A DNA stretch of 14,987 nucleotides from Bartonella sp. HY038 (GTDB taxonomy: Bacteria; Pseudomonadota; Alphaproteobacteria; Rhizobiales; Rhizobiaceae). Under the pieces are notes generated by a model that made no database searches, had not been told where the DNA came from, and worked only from the letters and a program-made list of their open reading frames with translations. This document shows, one piece after another, positions 7,263 to 14,047 of the stretch. Made by a program: the position numbers and the translations under genes. Where the stretch lies: NCBI RefSeq assembly GCF_014117425.1, contig NZ_CP059728.1, positions 1-14,987 on the forward strand, read 5' to 3'. Positions within the stretch are counted from its first letter, which is position 1; each line of letters opens with the position of its first letter.

Positions 7263-7380
7263 TATCAAACTTAGTTAATTTAGAGCAGAAATTGTCATCT
7301 AAGGTTTATTATATAAAAATACTTATATTAATTTTTGCATCACCTTAATTAATAAGTTTGATAAAACTATATTTTATCAA
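7263..7380 (-). promoter_or_regulatory. overlapping, mutually exclusive inverted repeats after terD
   Basis: TTGATAAAA (7358-7366) pairs perfectly with TTTTATCAA (7372-7380), a 9-bp hairpin overlapping the terD stop. The left arm also belongs to TAAGTTTGATA (7353-7363), which pairs perfectly with TATCAAACTTA (7263-7273), 79 bp away. The two pairings compete for the same bases. No long U tract follows the short hairpin, so it may limit RNA decay or readthrough rather than act as a strong terminator. The terD-terY1 gap (7112-7376) contains no gene that I can support. Confidence 0.35.
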
Positions 7381-7955
7381 CTAGCAATAATTCCATATTG
7401 TGCGCAGACTGAAGCCAAACCACCAGCATAACCTTGTCCAACGGCCCTAAATTTCCATTCACTATTATAACGGTATAGCTCTCCAAAAAGCATTGCAATT
7501 TCTGTAGATGCATCTTCAGTTAAGTCATAGCGGGCTACTTCCATATCATTATCATCATTCACCAAGCGAATAAATGCCCCAGAAACTTGACCAAAGTTCT
7601 GACGCCTAACTTGAGCTTCATGAATTGTGACAACAAAAACGATTTTTTCTATACTAGAAGGCACTGCATCTAAATCAATTTTCAAAGATTCATCATCACC
7701 ATCACCTTCTCCAGTACGGTTGTCACCAGTATGAAATACTGAACCATCAGATGATTGTAAGTTATTATAGAAAATAAAGTCAGCATCGCCGCGAACTTTA
7801 CCGCTGGCTCCTAAAAGAAATGCTGAGGCATCAAGATCGAAATCCTGCCCATCTGTTGAACGGGCGTCCCAACCAAGACCAATCAAAACTTTTTTCATTG
7901 ACGGAGCTGCTTTGCTTAAAGATACATTTCCGCCTTTTGCAAGTGATACGCCCAT
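7377..7955 (-). CDS. terD: TerD, tellurium-resistance calcium-binding protein
   Basis: This 192-residue protein has the usual TerD length and nearly textbook sequence. It starts [20 protein letters not shown], then has [17 protein letters not shown] (26-42), FIFYNN (60-65), the acidic loop [14 protein letters not shown] (77-90), and the C-terminal [17 protein letters not shown]. The acidic loops bind Ca2+. In enterobacterial plasmids TerD works with TerC and TerB for tellurite, phage and colicin resistance, probably at the inner face of the membrane. The start ATG follows AAAGGA with a 7-nt spacer. The gene lies 48 bp after terC, so the two are co-transcribed. Confidence 0.96.
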   Translation of the reverse strand: MGVSLAKGGNVSLSKAAPSMKKVLIGLGWDARSTDGQDFDLDASAFLLGASGKVRGDADFIFYNNLQSSDGSVFHTGDNRTGEGDGDDESLKIDLDAVPSSIEKIVFVVTIHEAQVRRQNFGQVSGAFIRLVNDDNDMEVARYDLTEDASTEIAMLFGELYRYNSEWKFRAVGQGYAGGLASVCAQYGIIAS

Positions 7956-8003
7956 AAACTAGTCCTTTCCATTTTTAATTTATTGAGGATAAAATATGCG
8001 GGA

Positions 8004-9044
8004 TTAATGTTCTTGTTTTTTATCTTCTGAGTTATCAGGGAAAATGAGGCTTGCAACAACACCTAAAATAAGAACGCCTAAAACAACATAAAGGCTCGTA
8101 GCCGCAGAAAGACTATAGCCATGATGCCAAATGTGGTCTGTAGCGTTTAGTCCAAGTTTAATGGCCATGAAAAACAAAAGAACTATAACGGCTCTTTCTA
8201 ATTGTGAGAGGTATTTTTTAAGAGCTTCAAGAACAAAATAAAGTGTACGAAGGCCTAAAATAGCAAACATCATTGCACTATAAATAACAAGCGGTTCACG
8301 GCTCACGGCGATGATAGCCGGTACAGAATCGAATGCAAACATGACATCGGAGAGTTCGACTACAGCAACACATAGCATGAGCGGAGTAGCATATAGCATT
8401 GCTTTTGCACCACGGCCAATAACAACATCTTTATTTTCTGGCTTTTGTAATTCTAAATCTACTTCTTTTTGTGTTAAAAGAAAAGCATGCCCAGCAAGCT
8501 TAGGCCAAATAGGAAAGAAACGTTTAACCAAACGATAGGCAAGATGTTGAGAGTAATCCTCTATTTCATCTCTATCGCCATTATTTTTAAGCATCATAAC
8601 GGCGGTCCATGCAACAATTAAAGCAAATACTATTTCAACGTAAGGTCCTAAACTTAGTAAGCTAGTGCCGATCATTACAAATATTGCTCTAAAAACGATA
8701 GCTCCAATGATCCCCCAATATAAAACCCGGTGCCGATAACGATCTGGGATAGAGAACCAAGAAAAGATTGCCATCATAACAAATAGGTTATCAACTGATA
8801 ATACCTTTTCAAGGGCATAACCAGTAACAAATAGGCTAGCAACCTCAGATCCGTGATGGATATATAAAAACAACGCAAAGACCATTGCAACAATGATCCA
8901 AAATACAGACCAAAAAGCAGCACTTTTCAATGAAATTTCTTGGTCGTTACGGTGCATAAACAAGTCGATAAAGATAGCGCCAATGGACAAAACAAGAAAA
9001 ACAATAACAGTCTCAGTTGGAAAACCAATATGTGTTGAGAGCAT
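8004..9044 (-). CDS. terC: TerC, integral membrane tellurium-resistance protein
   Basis: This 346-residue polytopic membrane protein belongs to the TerC/Alx family. It has about nine hydrophobic segments and the two signature membrane motifs: ALEKVLSVDNLFVMM (77-91, with Asp85) and VELSDVMFAFDSVPAI (229-244, with Asp239). These acidic residues are thought to take part in metal-ion movement; relatives affect manganese export. It closely resembles the enterobacterial plasmid TerC (FPTETVIVF, SAAFWSVFW, DRYRHRVLYWGIIGAI). In ter systems TerC is the membrane anchor for TerD-type proteins and TerB. No terB is present here. It is the first gene of the operon, with AAGGA 7 nt before the ATG and a candidate promoter at 9075-9103. 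Confidence 0.96.
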   Translation of the reverse strand: MLSTHIGFPTETVIVFLVLSIGAIFIDLFMHRNDQEISLKSAAFWSVFWIIVAMVFALFLYIHHGSEVASLFVTGYALEKVLSVDNLFVMMAIFSWFSIPDRYRHRVLYWGIIGAIVFRAIFVMIGTSLLSLGPYVEIVFALIVAWTAVMMLKNNGDRDEIEDYSQHLAYRLVKRFFPIWPKLAGHAFLLTQKEVDLELQKPENKDVVIGRGAKAMLYATPLMLCVAVVELSDVMFAFDSVPAIIAVSREPLVIYSAMMFAILGLRTLYFVLEALKKYLSQLERAVIVLLFFMAIKLGLNATDHIWHHGYSLSAATSLYVVLGVLILGVVASLIFPDNSEDKKQEH

Positions 9045-9074
9045 AATTAATCCTTAATGGATATAAATACAAAA

Positions 9075-9103
9075 ATATTAATTTTATTCATTAGTTATGT
9101 AAA
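9075..9103 (-). promoter_or_regulatory. candidate sigma-70 promoter for the ter operon
   Basis: On the minus strand TTTACA (9103-9098) and TAATAT (9080-9075) are separated by exactly 17 nt. They lie just upstream of terC and would give a leader of about 25 nt. The region is AT-rich, so chance matches are possible. I saw no Mn-responsive riboswitch of the kind found before some TerC-family genes. Confidence 0.45.
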
Positions 9104-9121
9104 AAAAATTCTGGTTGCTGC

Positions 9122-9253
9122 CTAGGTTTATCCTAGTAAAAATAGAAATTATTATTACGTTATGTGATAGATTTTATTAAGTCCAGTTTTTTATAAAATT
9201 TGCATGATTTTATTTACCTAACTTAAATTTTATGAAAAATTAAACGATCGTTT
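9122..9253. repeat. short palindromes in the ter upstream region
   Basis: The 336-bp gap between the accessory pseudogene and terC (9045-9380) holds no supported gene. It contains CTAGG/CCTAG (9122-9126 and 9132-9136, 5-nt loop) and a perfect 12-bp palindrome AAACGATCGTTT (9242-9253). The latter stands out as GC-containing symmetry in AT-rich DNA and could be a regulator-binding site. No function can be assigned. Confidence 0.3.
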
Positions 9254-9380
9254 TTGAGAGGGTGGGTTCAATGTATTTATCTGAAGTAAATTTTGAATAT
9301 CAATTTTATTATAAATCACTCTTGAAATTATTTTCTCAATTTATCTGTCAATATTGAGTTTTCAGAAACTAATTGGATAG

Positions 9381-9714
9381 CTAGCCATTTAGTTTTTTCC
9401 ACCAGGGTCTTGCTAAAAGTTGGGCTTGATTTTTCCATGCATCGCGGTCAACTTCAGCTGTATTAGCTCTATTTTCTTCTGCTTTTAATTGGACTTCAAG
9501 AATAGCAATTTTCTTTTGTAATTCATGAGTATGATTATGTGGAGCCTGTCCGGTTCTGTATTCTTGTTTGATTGGAACCGAAACGGTCAACTTACCTAAA
9601 TTATTTTTACGCTTACCCAGTGTTCTTTACATGCTCTTCGTCTTACCGAGTCTACTGATACCCCTAATTTTGCGCAGCATCAGCATAAGTAAGCCATATT
9701 CTGTCGTCAGTCAC
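9381..9714 (-). pseudogene. frameshifted plasmid accessory DNA-binding protein (arm B)
   Basis: This is a decayed homologue of the intact gene at 808-1191. From a GTG at 9714, preceded by GGAGGA 7 nt upstream, the frame gives VTDDRIWLTYADAAQ and then breaks. After loss of one base in the A run near 9668-9671 it continues LGVSVDSVRRRACKEHW. After a second one-base loss near 9613-9615 it continues KRKNNLGKLTVSVPI through the coiled coil to WWKKLNG at 9381. Adding back two bases gives 336 nt, exactly 112 codons, which supports the reconstruction. Only the last 69 residues remain open as a fragment. The breaks are one-base losses at or beside short A runs, so a sequencing error is possible, though two in one gene makes true decay more likely. 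It lies downstream of rep2, mirroring arm A. Confidence 0.75.
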
Positions 9715-9773
9715 ATTTTCGTCCTCCGTCCGACCTTATGACCAGACATTATCATTAAGATATTAACTGAAAG

Positions 9774-10349
9774 TTAGATATCAAAAAGGGTTTTTTCAGA
9801 GGAATTTTGTTCAATTTTTTTATTGGTTTTCGGTACTCTTCTGTACTCACGCATAAATGCAACTCTATCACCTTTAAAAAACAATGCTGGATTTACCCAA
9901 TATTGATTAGGGAGTTTTGGCTTTAAAAATTCTTTTGAAATTAATTCTTTTAATCCGTTATGAAAGGTCCGGTCGGTCATTTCCAGTTTGTCGCCATTTA
10001 AGCCGCCGTCAAACCAAATAAGATTAACTGAATCCGCAAAGCCACCGGTCAATTTTTCAGTCTGGTAAGACTGGAGAACTGCAACAAACACACGATAGCC
10101 TGTACGGGAAAGATCAAAAGCTGCTCTCACACCTTCGGCAAATACTTTTACAAAATGTTCATCATCACGTTCTTCTATGACATGAATCATCGACATTGCT
10201 ACGACTTCGCCAGTATTTGAATCCACAAGTTCTTGTCTTGCTGCTCGAGTTTTAACTGTTTTATGTCGTGTTTTTATTTCAGAGCCTGATACCATAAAGG
10301 GATTTTCATGAGGAGAATATTCTAGTTTTCGCAAATTAATCGTGTTCAT
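9774..10349 (-). CDS. RepL-like plasmid replication initiator, arm B
   Basis: This 191-residue protein is the full-length paralogue of the initiator at 217-735. It shares TRHKTVKTRA, ELVDSNTGEVVAMSMIHVIEE, the FVKVFAEGVRAAF helix, the winged-helix segment around TDRTFHNGLKELISKEFL and the ending NQYWVNPALFFKGDRVAFMREYR. It keeps the N-terminal 20 or so residues (MNTINLRKLEYSPHENPFM) that a stop codon removes in arm A, so it is probably the functional initiator. GAGAG lies just upstream of the ATG. A large palindrome and then three 21-bp repeats lie upstream, the arrangement expected for an initiator that represses its own promoter and binds iterons. Family assignment rests on the RepL-like pattern; the initiation mechanism is not shown. 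Confidence 0.87.
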   Translation of the reverse strand: MNTINLRKLEYSPHENPFMVSGSEIKTRHKTVKTRAARQELVDSNTGEVVAMSMIHVIEERDDEHFVKVFAEGVRAAFDLSRTGYRVFVAVLQSYQTEKLTGGFADSVNLIWFDGGLNGDKLEMTDRTFHNGLKELISKEFLKPKLPNQYWVNPALFFKGDRVAFMREYRRVPKTNKKIEQNSSEKTLFDI

Positions 10350-10384
10350 TGGATCTCTCTAAAATACATTTAAATAAACAAGCT

Positions 10385-10438
10385 GTTTTCTTTCGAGTGT
10401 TAAATATTAAGTACATTATTTAACACTCGAAAGAAAAC
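10385..10438 (-). promoter_or_regulatory. large palindrome upstream of rep2 (likely initiator operator)
   Basis: Two perfect 22-bp arms (10385-10406 and 10417-10438) flank a 10-bp centre, 35 bp before the rep2 start. The arm contains TTTCGAGTGTTAAA, which resembles the iteron sequence TTTCGCTCGATGTCAAA nearby. It therefore looks like inverted half-iterons, as in the self-regulated rep promoters of iteron plasmids. A TAATAT box lies in its centre on the minus strand, so bound initiator could block the promoter. Confidence 0.6.
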
Positions 10439-10449
10439 CATAAACCATA

Positions 10450-10483
10450 TAAGCGAAAAAAAAAAGGTTTTTTTTTTCGCTTA
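10450..10483. repeat. A10/T10 hairpin next to the arm B iterons
   Basis: TAAGCG followed by ten A, then GG, then ten T and CGCTTA forms a perfect 16-bp stem with a 2-nt loop. Its right arm runs into the first iteron. It could be a DNA-unwinding or bending element of the origin, or a bidirectional terminator insulating rep2 from the origin region. Confidence 0.5.
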
Positions 10484-10537
10484 ATGTCACGTTTCTTTCG
10501 CTCGATGTCAAAATTTCTTCGCTCACAATTCCCATTT
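10475..10537. other. iteron-type origin of arm B
   Basis: Three direct repeats begin at 10475 (TTTCGCTTAATGTCACG), 10496 (TTTCGCTCGATGTCAAA) and 10517 (CTTCGCTCACAATTCCC), exactly 21 bp apart, with conservation falling from the first to the third. They lie upstream of rep2, past the palindrome. Spacing of two helical turns on one DNA face is typical of initiator-binding iterons. The core differs from the CGCGACA core of arm A at the same period, implying divergence of initiator specificity. Confidence 0.65.
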
Positions 10538-10544
10538 TCTGGCG

Positions 10545-10800
10545 TTTACAGATACTTCTCTTTCTCACTCTATTTAGATACGCGCCGCGAAGCGCAAAAA
10601 ATCGAAACCGCGCCCTTCCATTTAGCGCTGTAGGTTTCGATTTTTTTAAGCAAGTCGAAGCGTCAAAAAACAATTAGAATTTTACATAATCAGGTTTATC
10701 CATCAGGTGAGGAACGAACCTGTGGTTAAACTCGCGTAGCGACCTGAAAGGCTGATTGTGTAAAAACTAACTACCTTAACTGAATTTTCTTTTTTTGATT
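10545..10800. repeat. noncoding inverted repeat, copy L
   Basis: About 255 bp here match, in inverted orientation, the stretch made of 14032-14047, 14764-14987 and 1-18, with scattered mismatches. Inside is a perfect 14-bp inverted repeat (10596-10609 with 10633-10646) around a 23-nt loop containing GCGCCCTTCC. There is also an imperfect long hairpin at about 10691-10733 (CAGGT/ACCTG core), and a GC-rich block CGCGCCGCGAAGCGC (10581-10595). An open frame on the minus strand (to 10673) crosses it but looks incidental. Candidate roles are a transfer origin, a single-strand origin or a stability site; none is proven. Confidence 0.8.
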
Positions 10801-10863
10801 TATATTTTTACGTTAATGCAGATTACGAATAATATTTGCGCCAAGACCGATAAACCCCTGCAT

Positions 10864-11223
10864 TTACATAAATGCCCAAAAACGCGTACCTACAAATCCA
10901 AAACTAGATGTTATAACAGTTACCGCTCCTGAAATGAACGTTTCATTCCATTCCAAATGCGCAAATATAGCAGTTAATAATGACGCTAATATAGCGCATA
11001 TTACTTGAACAATTGCATATCTATAAAGTGAATTATTATTTGGCTTATCATCCTTAAAAGACCAAAATCTTTGTGCCGTATAAACACACACAAAGCATAT
11101 AATATACGTTAATATACCGCATATTAATGGATTTATGTCTAAAAACAAGTAAAACCGTAAAAGACAAAAAAATAAAATTGCTCCTAAACTTCCAACAATA
11201 ATAACTTTAATTGATTTATTCAT
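10864..11223 (-). CDS. gtrA: GtrA-family flippase-like membrane protein
   Basis: This 119-residue protein has four hydrophobic segments and the GtrA landmarks: YTAQRFWSFKD after the second segment and GFVGTRFWAF at the C-terminus. GtrA proteins are thought to flip polyprenyl-phosphate-linked sugars across the inner membrane for O-antigen or cell-wall modification. The start at ATG 11223 overlaps the last 8 bases of the glycosyltransferase gene and gives the usual N-terminus MNKSIKVIIVG; a TTG 21 nt upstream is less likely. It ends the operon, after which copy L of the repeat begins within about 65 bp. Confidence 0.88.
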   Translation of the reverse strand: MNKSIKVIIVGSLGAILFFCLLRFYLFLDINPLICGILTYIICFVCVYTAQRFWSFKDDKPNNNSLYRYAIVQVICAILASLLTAIFAHLEWNETFISGAVTVITSSFGFVGTRFWAFM

Positions 11224-12136
11224 TTTTAAGCGCCAAAAAGGCAAGTTTTTTCATATCAATACGCATTTTACGTACTAAATTTAAAATAAGCGCAATCATA
11301 AAGCTCATCATTCCTAAAATTGCTAAAAACCCTGCTAAAATAGCAGTTGGAAACCGAGGAACAACACCTATATTCATAAATTCCACAACGACAGGTACAC
11401 CAAAGCTTAATGACAATCCCAAAAAAATAATAGCAAAAATCGAATAGAATAATAGCGGGCGTTCATTTTGGATAAGCTTTAAAATGGTTAAACCAACTAA
11501 AAAACCATCTTTTATCGTTGATAACTTACTTTCCGACCCTTCTGGCCTCTCACCATAAAGAGCACTTAACTCTTCCATGGCAACATTAAGCTCAAGCGCA
11601 TGAACTGTTACTTCCGTTTCAATTTCAAAGCCATTTGATAAAATAGGAAAAGATTTGATAAACCTTTGTGAAAAAATTTTATATCCTGAAAGCATATCTG
11701 TAATTTGCCGTCCAAAGATAAATTGCACTGCACCTGTTAAAGCTTTATTTCCGAAGCGATGACCAAAAGGGTAACTTTCCTTTATTTCAGATACTCTTTT
11801 TATATTTATACAATCTAATTTGTTTTTAATAAAAATATCTAATGCTTGAGGAGCAAAAGACAAGTCATAAGTTGAATCACCATCAACGATAAGAACAATC
11901 TGTTCGTTTAAATCACTAAAGGCTCTTCTTATAACGTTTCCTTTGCCTTGCTTTTTTTCTCGCCTAATAATTGCACCTGCTGCACTTGCAATTTCAATGG
12001 TTTTATCAGTCGAATTATTATCATAAACATATATAGTAGCTGAAGGTACATATTTTTTTGCATCTTCGATAACTTTTGCTACGGTAATTTCTTCATTATA
12101 ACAAGGAATTACAATCGCAATACTTTTTTCAAACAT
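11216..12136 (-). CDS. GT2 polyprenyl-phosphate glycosyltransferase (GtrB-like)
   Basis: This 306-residue protein has a cytoplasmic GT2 domain: IVIPCYNEE (8-16), VYDNNSTDKT (37-46), the metal-binding DGD (85-87), the membrane-hairpin motif DMLSGYKIFSQRF (147-159) and GFEIETEVTVHA (169-180). Two C-terminal transmembrane segments follow (about 229-253 and 264-288) with a basic tail. Such enzymes (GtrB, DPM1-like) load a sugar from a nucleotide donor onto undecaprenyl phosphate. GtrA would then flip it and a GT-C enzyme attach it outside. The start at 12136 is preferred over an upstream start because AAGG lies 8 nt before it and the family begins just before IVIPCYNEE. It follows the 520-residue membrane protein by 23 bp. 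Confidence 0.9.
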   Translation of the reverse strand: MFEKSIAIVIPCYNEEITVAKVIEDAKKYVPSATIYVYDNNSTDKTIEIASAAGAIIRREKKQGKGNVIRRAFSDLNEQIVLIVDGDSTYDLSFAPQALDIFIKNKLDCINIKRVSEIKESYPFGHRFGNKALTGAVQFIFGRQITDMLSGYKIFSQRFIKSFPILSNGFEIETEVTVHALELNVAMEELSALYGERPEGSESKLSTIKDGFLVGLTILKLIQNERPLLFYSIFAIIFLGLSLSFGVPVVVEFMNIGVVPRFPTAILAGFLAILGMMSFMIALILNLVRKMRIDMKKLAFLALKNE

Positions 12137-12159
12137 GTTTCTAACCTTCAAACAAATAA

Positions 12160-13722
12160 CTATTTTATTTTTTGCAATGAGCAAGTGTAAAGGCTTTCTA
12201 ACCCAGACTTAACCTGCATACAATCTTCACTACTATATTTTAAATTATATTTTTTTAAAATATTATCAAAAGAAGCATTATACTTTTCTCGCGTTAATGT
12301 CCTAATTTGACCTTTACTCATATTAATTTTGTCTTTGGCAAGTTGCCCTAAACCAGTATTTTCCATTTCTACAAGATTACCGTCAATACGAATGAATACG
12401 CTATTTTTCGGTGCACTTAATACGAGATATCCCATTGGTTCATGTTCTAAAAAAATATAAGTGACACTTTCTTGGCGCAATTCAGCTGGATAATCTGCTT
12501 TCCACCATTTTTTTGTATTTATTGGAAGATGATCCCAATCCATAGGCACCACAAATAGCAAAATTAAAAATGATATGATGGACATAGATGCAACTTTGCT
12601 AAACTTTGTAAATCCAATTTTATCAAGAAGTGTAAATATTAACAAAGGTGCTAGTTGTTCTAGCGCAACGATATATCTTTGGATGGTATATAACTTCACC
12701 CAAAATAATAGCGATATGACAAATATAATCCAAAGAAATATAATCGGCTTTGTTTTGAAAATTCTTTGATTATCAGTTCTTTTTAAAAAAAATAAAGGTG
12801 CTAAACAAACAGTCAGCACAACTAAAATTAAAAAACGTACATCTCTAAATGGACGCTCAGTTGTCACTGCCACTTCGCCAAGTGCTTGCTTAGGTAATAT
12901 ATTTATAGCTTCTAACAAACTATGAGTAATAAAATGTTTATCTACTAATGAAACATTATAATAAAAAGGCGAATGAAAAACATTATTCATTAAAGGAAAC
13001 GTAGGGTTTCCAAAAACATAATATAAATAAATATTCCAAGTTGCACCGAAAGGAATATATCCAATAATAGATGATAACCCAATTAAAAAAATAGATTTTA
13101 TATTTCTATGATTGGGTTGCATTAAAACTGCTGTAATAAACGGAAAGAAAAATATAATATTTGTCAATTTAAAACTTATCAACAATCCAAATAATATGCT
13201 GCTAACAATAAGTGACTTTAATGAAAATTTATATTTGATACTTATATATAATATTAACAATAAAATTAATGCATTGATATTATCACTATATGTTGTGCCA
13301 ACAAGTGAAATAAATGTAGGCGAATAAAAAGCACAAATTGCTGCTATTAAAGAAATATATTTATTGATGTAAATATTAACATTATCATTTATAATTTCAC
13401 GCGATAATGTATAAATTATTATTACATTTAATGCTGAAAAAAATGATAAAATTAAAGCGCCAATACGCGGGTCAAGATAAATTGTAATAAAATAATTAAA
13501 AATTTGAACAAATGGATTAAACCACGTTTGAAGATGCGCTGGAGCAACATCAACAAACATCCGGTTATTAAAAAGCGCATAAACAGAATATAAATGGTAA
13601 TTTCTTAAATCCCAATTAACATCTACTCCTCTTGATAAACTATACCAAAAACAAAGCATCCAAAACAATAAAAAAAGAAAAGTTTTTTCTTTTTTTAAAA
13701 CCGTACTGCATAAAAATTTCAT
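12160..13722 (-). CDS. GT-C-like polytopic membrane glycosyltransferase (putative)
   Basis: This 520-residue protein is very hydrophobic over most of its length, with roughly ten or more membrane segments, and has a polar C-terminal region of about 110 residues. After the first segment comes a loop rich in acidic and aromatic residues, GVDVNWDLRNYHLYSVYAL (32-50). This is the place where GT-C enzymes carry their catalytic Asp (candidates Asp34, Asp38). Its position directly before a GtrB-like and a GtrA-like gene points to the variable, serotype-specific transferase that adds the flipped sugar to an envelope glycan. I do not recognise a named family with certainty; it could also be a polymerase or an O-acyl-type membrane enzyme. 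The ribosome site is weak. The gene is even more AT-rich than the ter genes, suggesting separate acquisition. Confidence 0.65.
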   Translation of the reverse strand: MKFLCSTVLKKEKTFLFLLFWMLCFWYSLSRGVDVNWDLRNYHLYSVYALFNNRMFVDVAPAHLQTWFNPFVQIFNYFITIYLDPRIGALILSFFSALNVIIIYTLSREIINDNVNIYINKYISLIAAICAFYSPTFISLVGTTYSDNINALILLLILYISIKYKFSLKSLIVSSILFGLLISFKLTNIIFFFPFITAVLMQPNHRNIKSIFLIGLSSIIGYIPFGATWNIYLYYVFGNPTFPLMNNVFHSPFYYNVSLVDKHFITHSLLEAINILPKQALGEVAVTTERPFRDVRFLILVVLTVCLAPLFFLKRTDNQRIFKTKPIIFLWIIFVISLLFWVKLYTIQRYIVALEQLAPLLIFTLLDKIGFTKFSKVASMSIISFLILLFVVPMDWDHLPINTKKWWKADYPAELRQESVTYIFLEHEPMGYLVLSAPKNSVFIRIDGNLVEMENTGLGQLAKDKINMSKGQIRTLTREKYNASFDNILKKYNLKYSSEDCMQVKSGLESLYTCSLQKIK

Positions 13723-14031
13723 GATTTATCTATATCTTTACCTAATTAAAAATTAATTCAAGAACGTAAATCCTTGAGTTGTGTTTCTAGTGTTTATTAA
13801 TTGGAGTATAATTTTACATTCTTTGCTAAAGAATATAAGGCTCTTTATAGATGAAAATGGTCATCTTAAATATTTAACCATCATAGAATAAAAAATTGTG
13901 CACTCCCAAAGCAAATTATTGCATTTTTACTTTTTAATGCGGTTAACCGAAAATTAGGATCTGTCGATAAAGCTTTGTAAATGCTTAAATTTTGAAAACG
14001 TTTCTCCATTAATGGTGTATATTTAAATACC
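13723..14031. other. gene-free AT-rich upstream region of the gtr operon
   Basis: I see no supported gene in these 309 bp. TCAAG and CTTGA (about 13759-13778) form a short inverted repeat upstream of the operon, but no convincing promoter with good spacing is visible. The stretch ends at the short left remnant of repeat copy R, where the insertion sequence entered. Confidence 0.4.
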
Positions 14032-14047
14032 AACTAAAAAAAGAAAA
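14032..14047. repeat. left remnant of inverted repeat copy R
   Basis: AACTAAAAAAAGAAAA matches AATCAAAAAAAGAAAA on the minus strand of copy L (about 10785-10800). The repeat then resumes at 14764 after the insertion sequence. The last 8 bases are the target duplication. Confidence 0.5.

Noticed and set aside
9045..9380. Possible manganese riboswitch (yybP-ykoY type) upstream of terC
   Set aside because: The conserved GGGGAGTA-type core is not present on the minus strand in this gap, and the likely leader is only about 25 nt.
10416..10673. 85-residue open frame on the minus strand crossing the repeat, iterons and palindrome
   Set aside because: It overlaps structured origin DNA from end to end, has no clear ribosome site, and shows amino-acid changes and an early stop in the inverted copy. 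I treat it as incidental.
10806..10857. Small minus-strand frame MQGFIGLGANIIRNLH after gtrA, resembling the start of a hydroxyacid dehydrogenase
   Set aside because: Only about 14 residues match, the usual MG after GLG is missing, and the frame stops at once. Chance similarity cannot be excluded.
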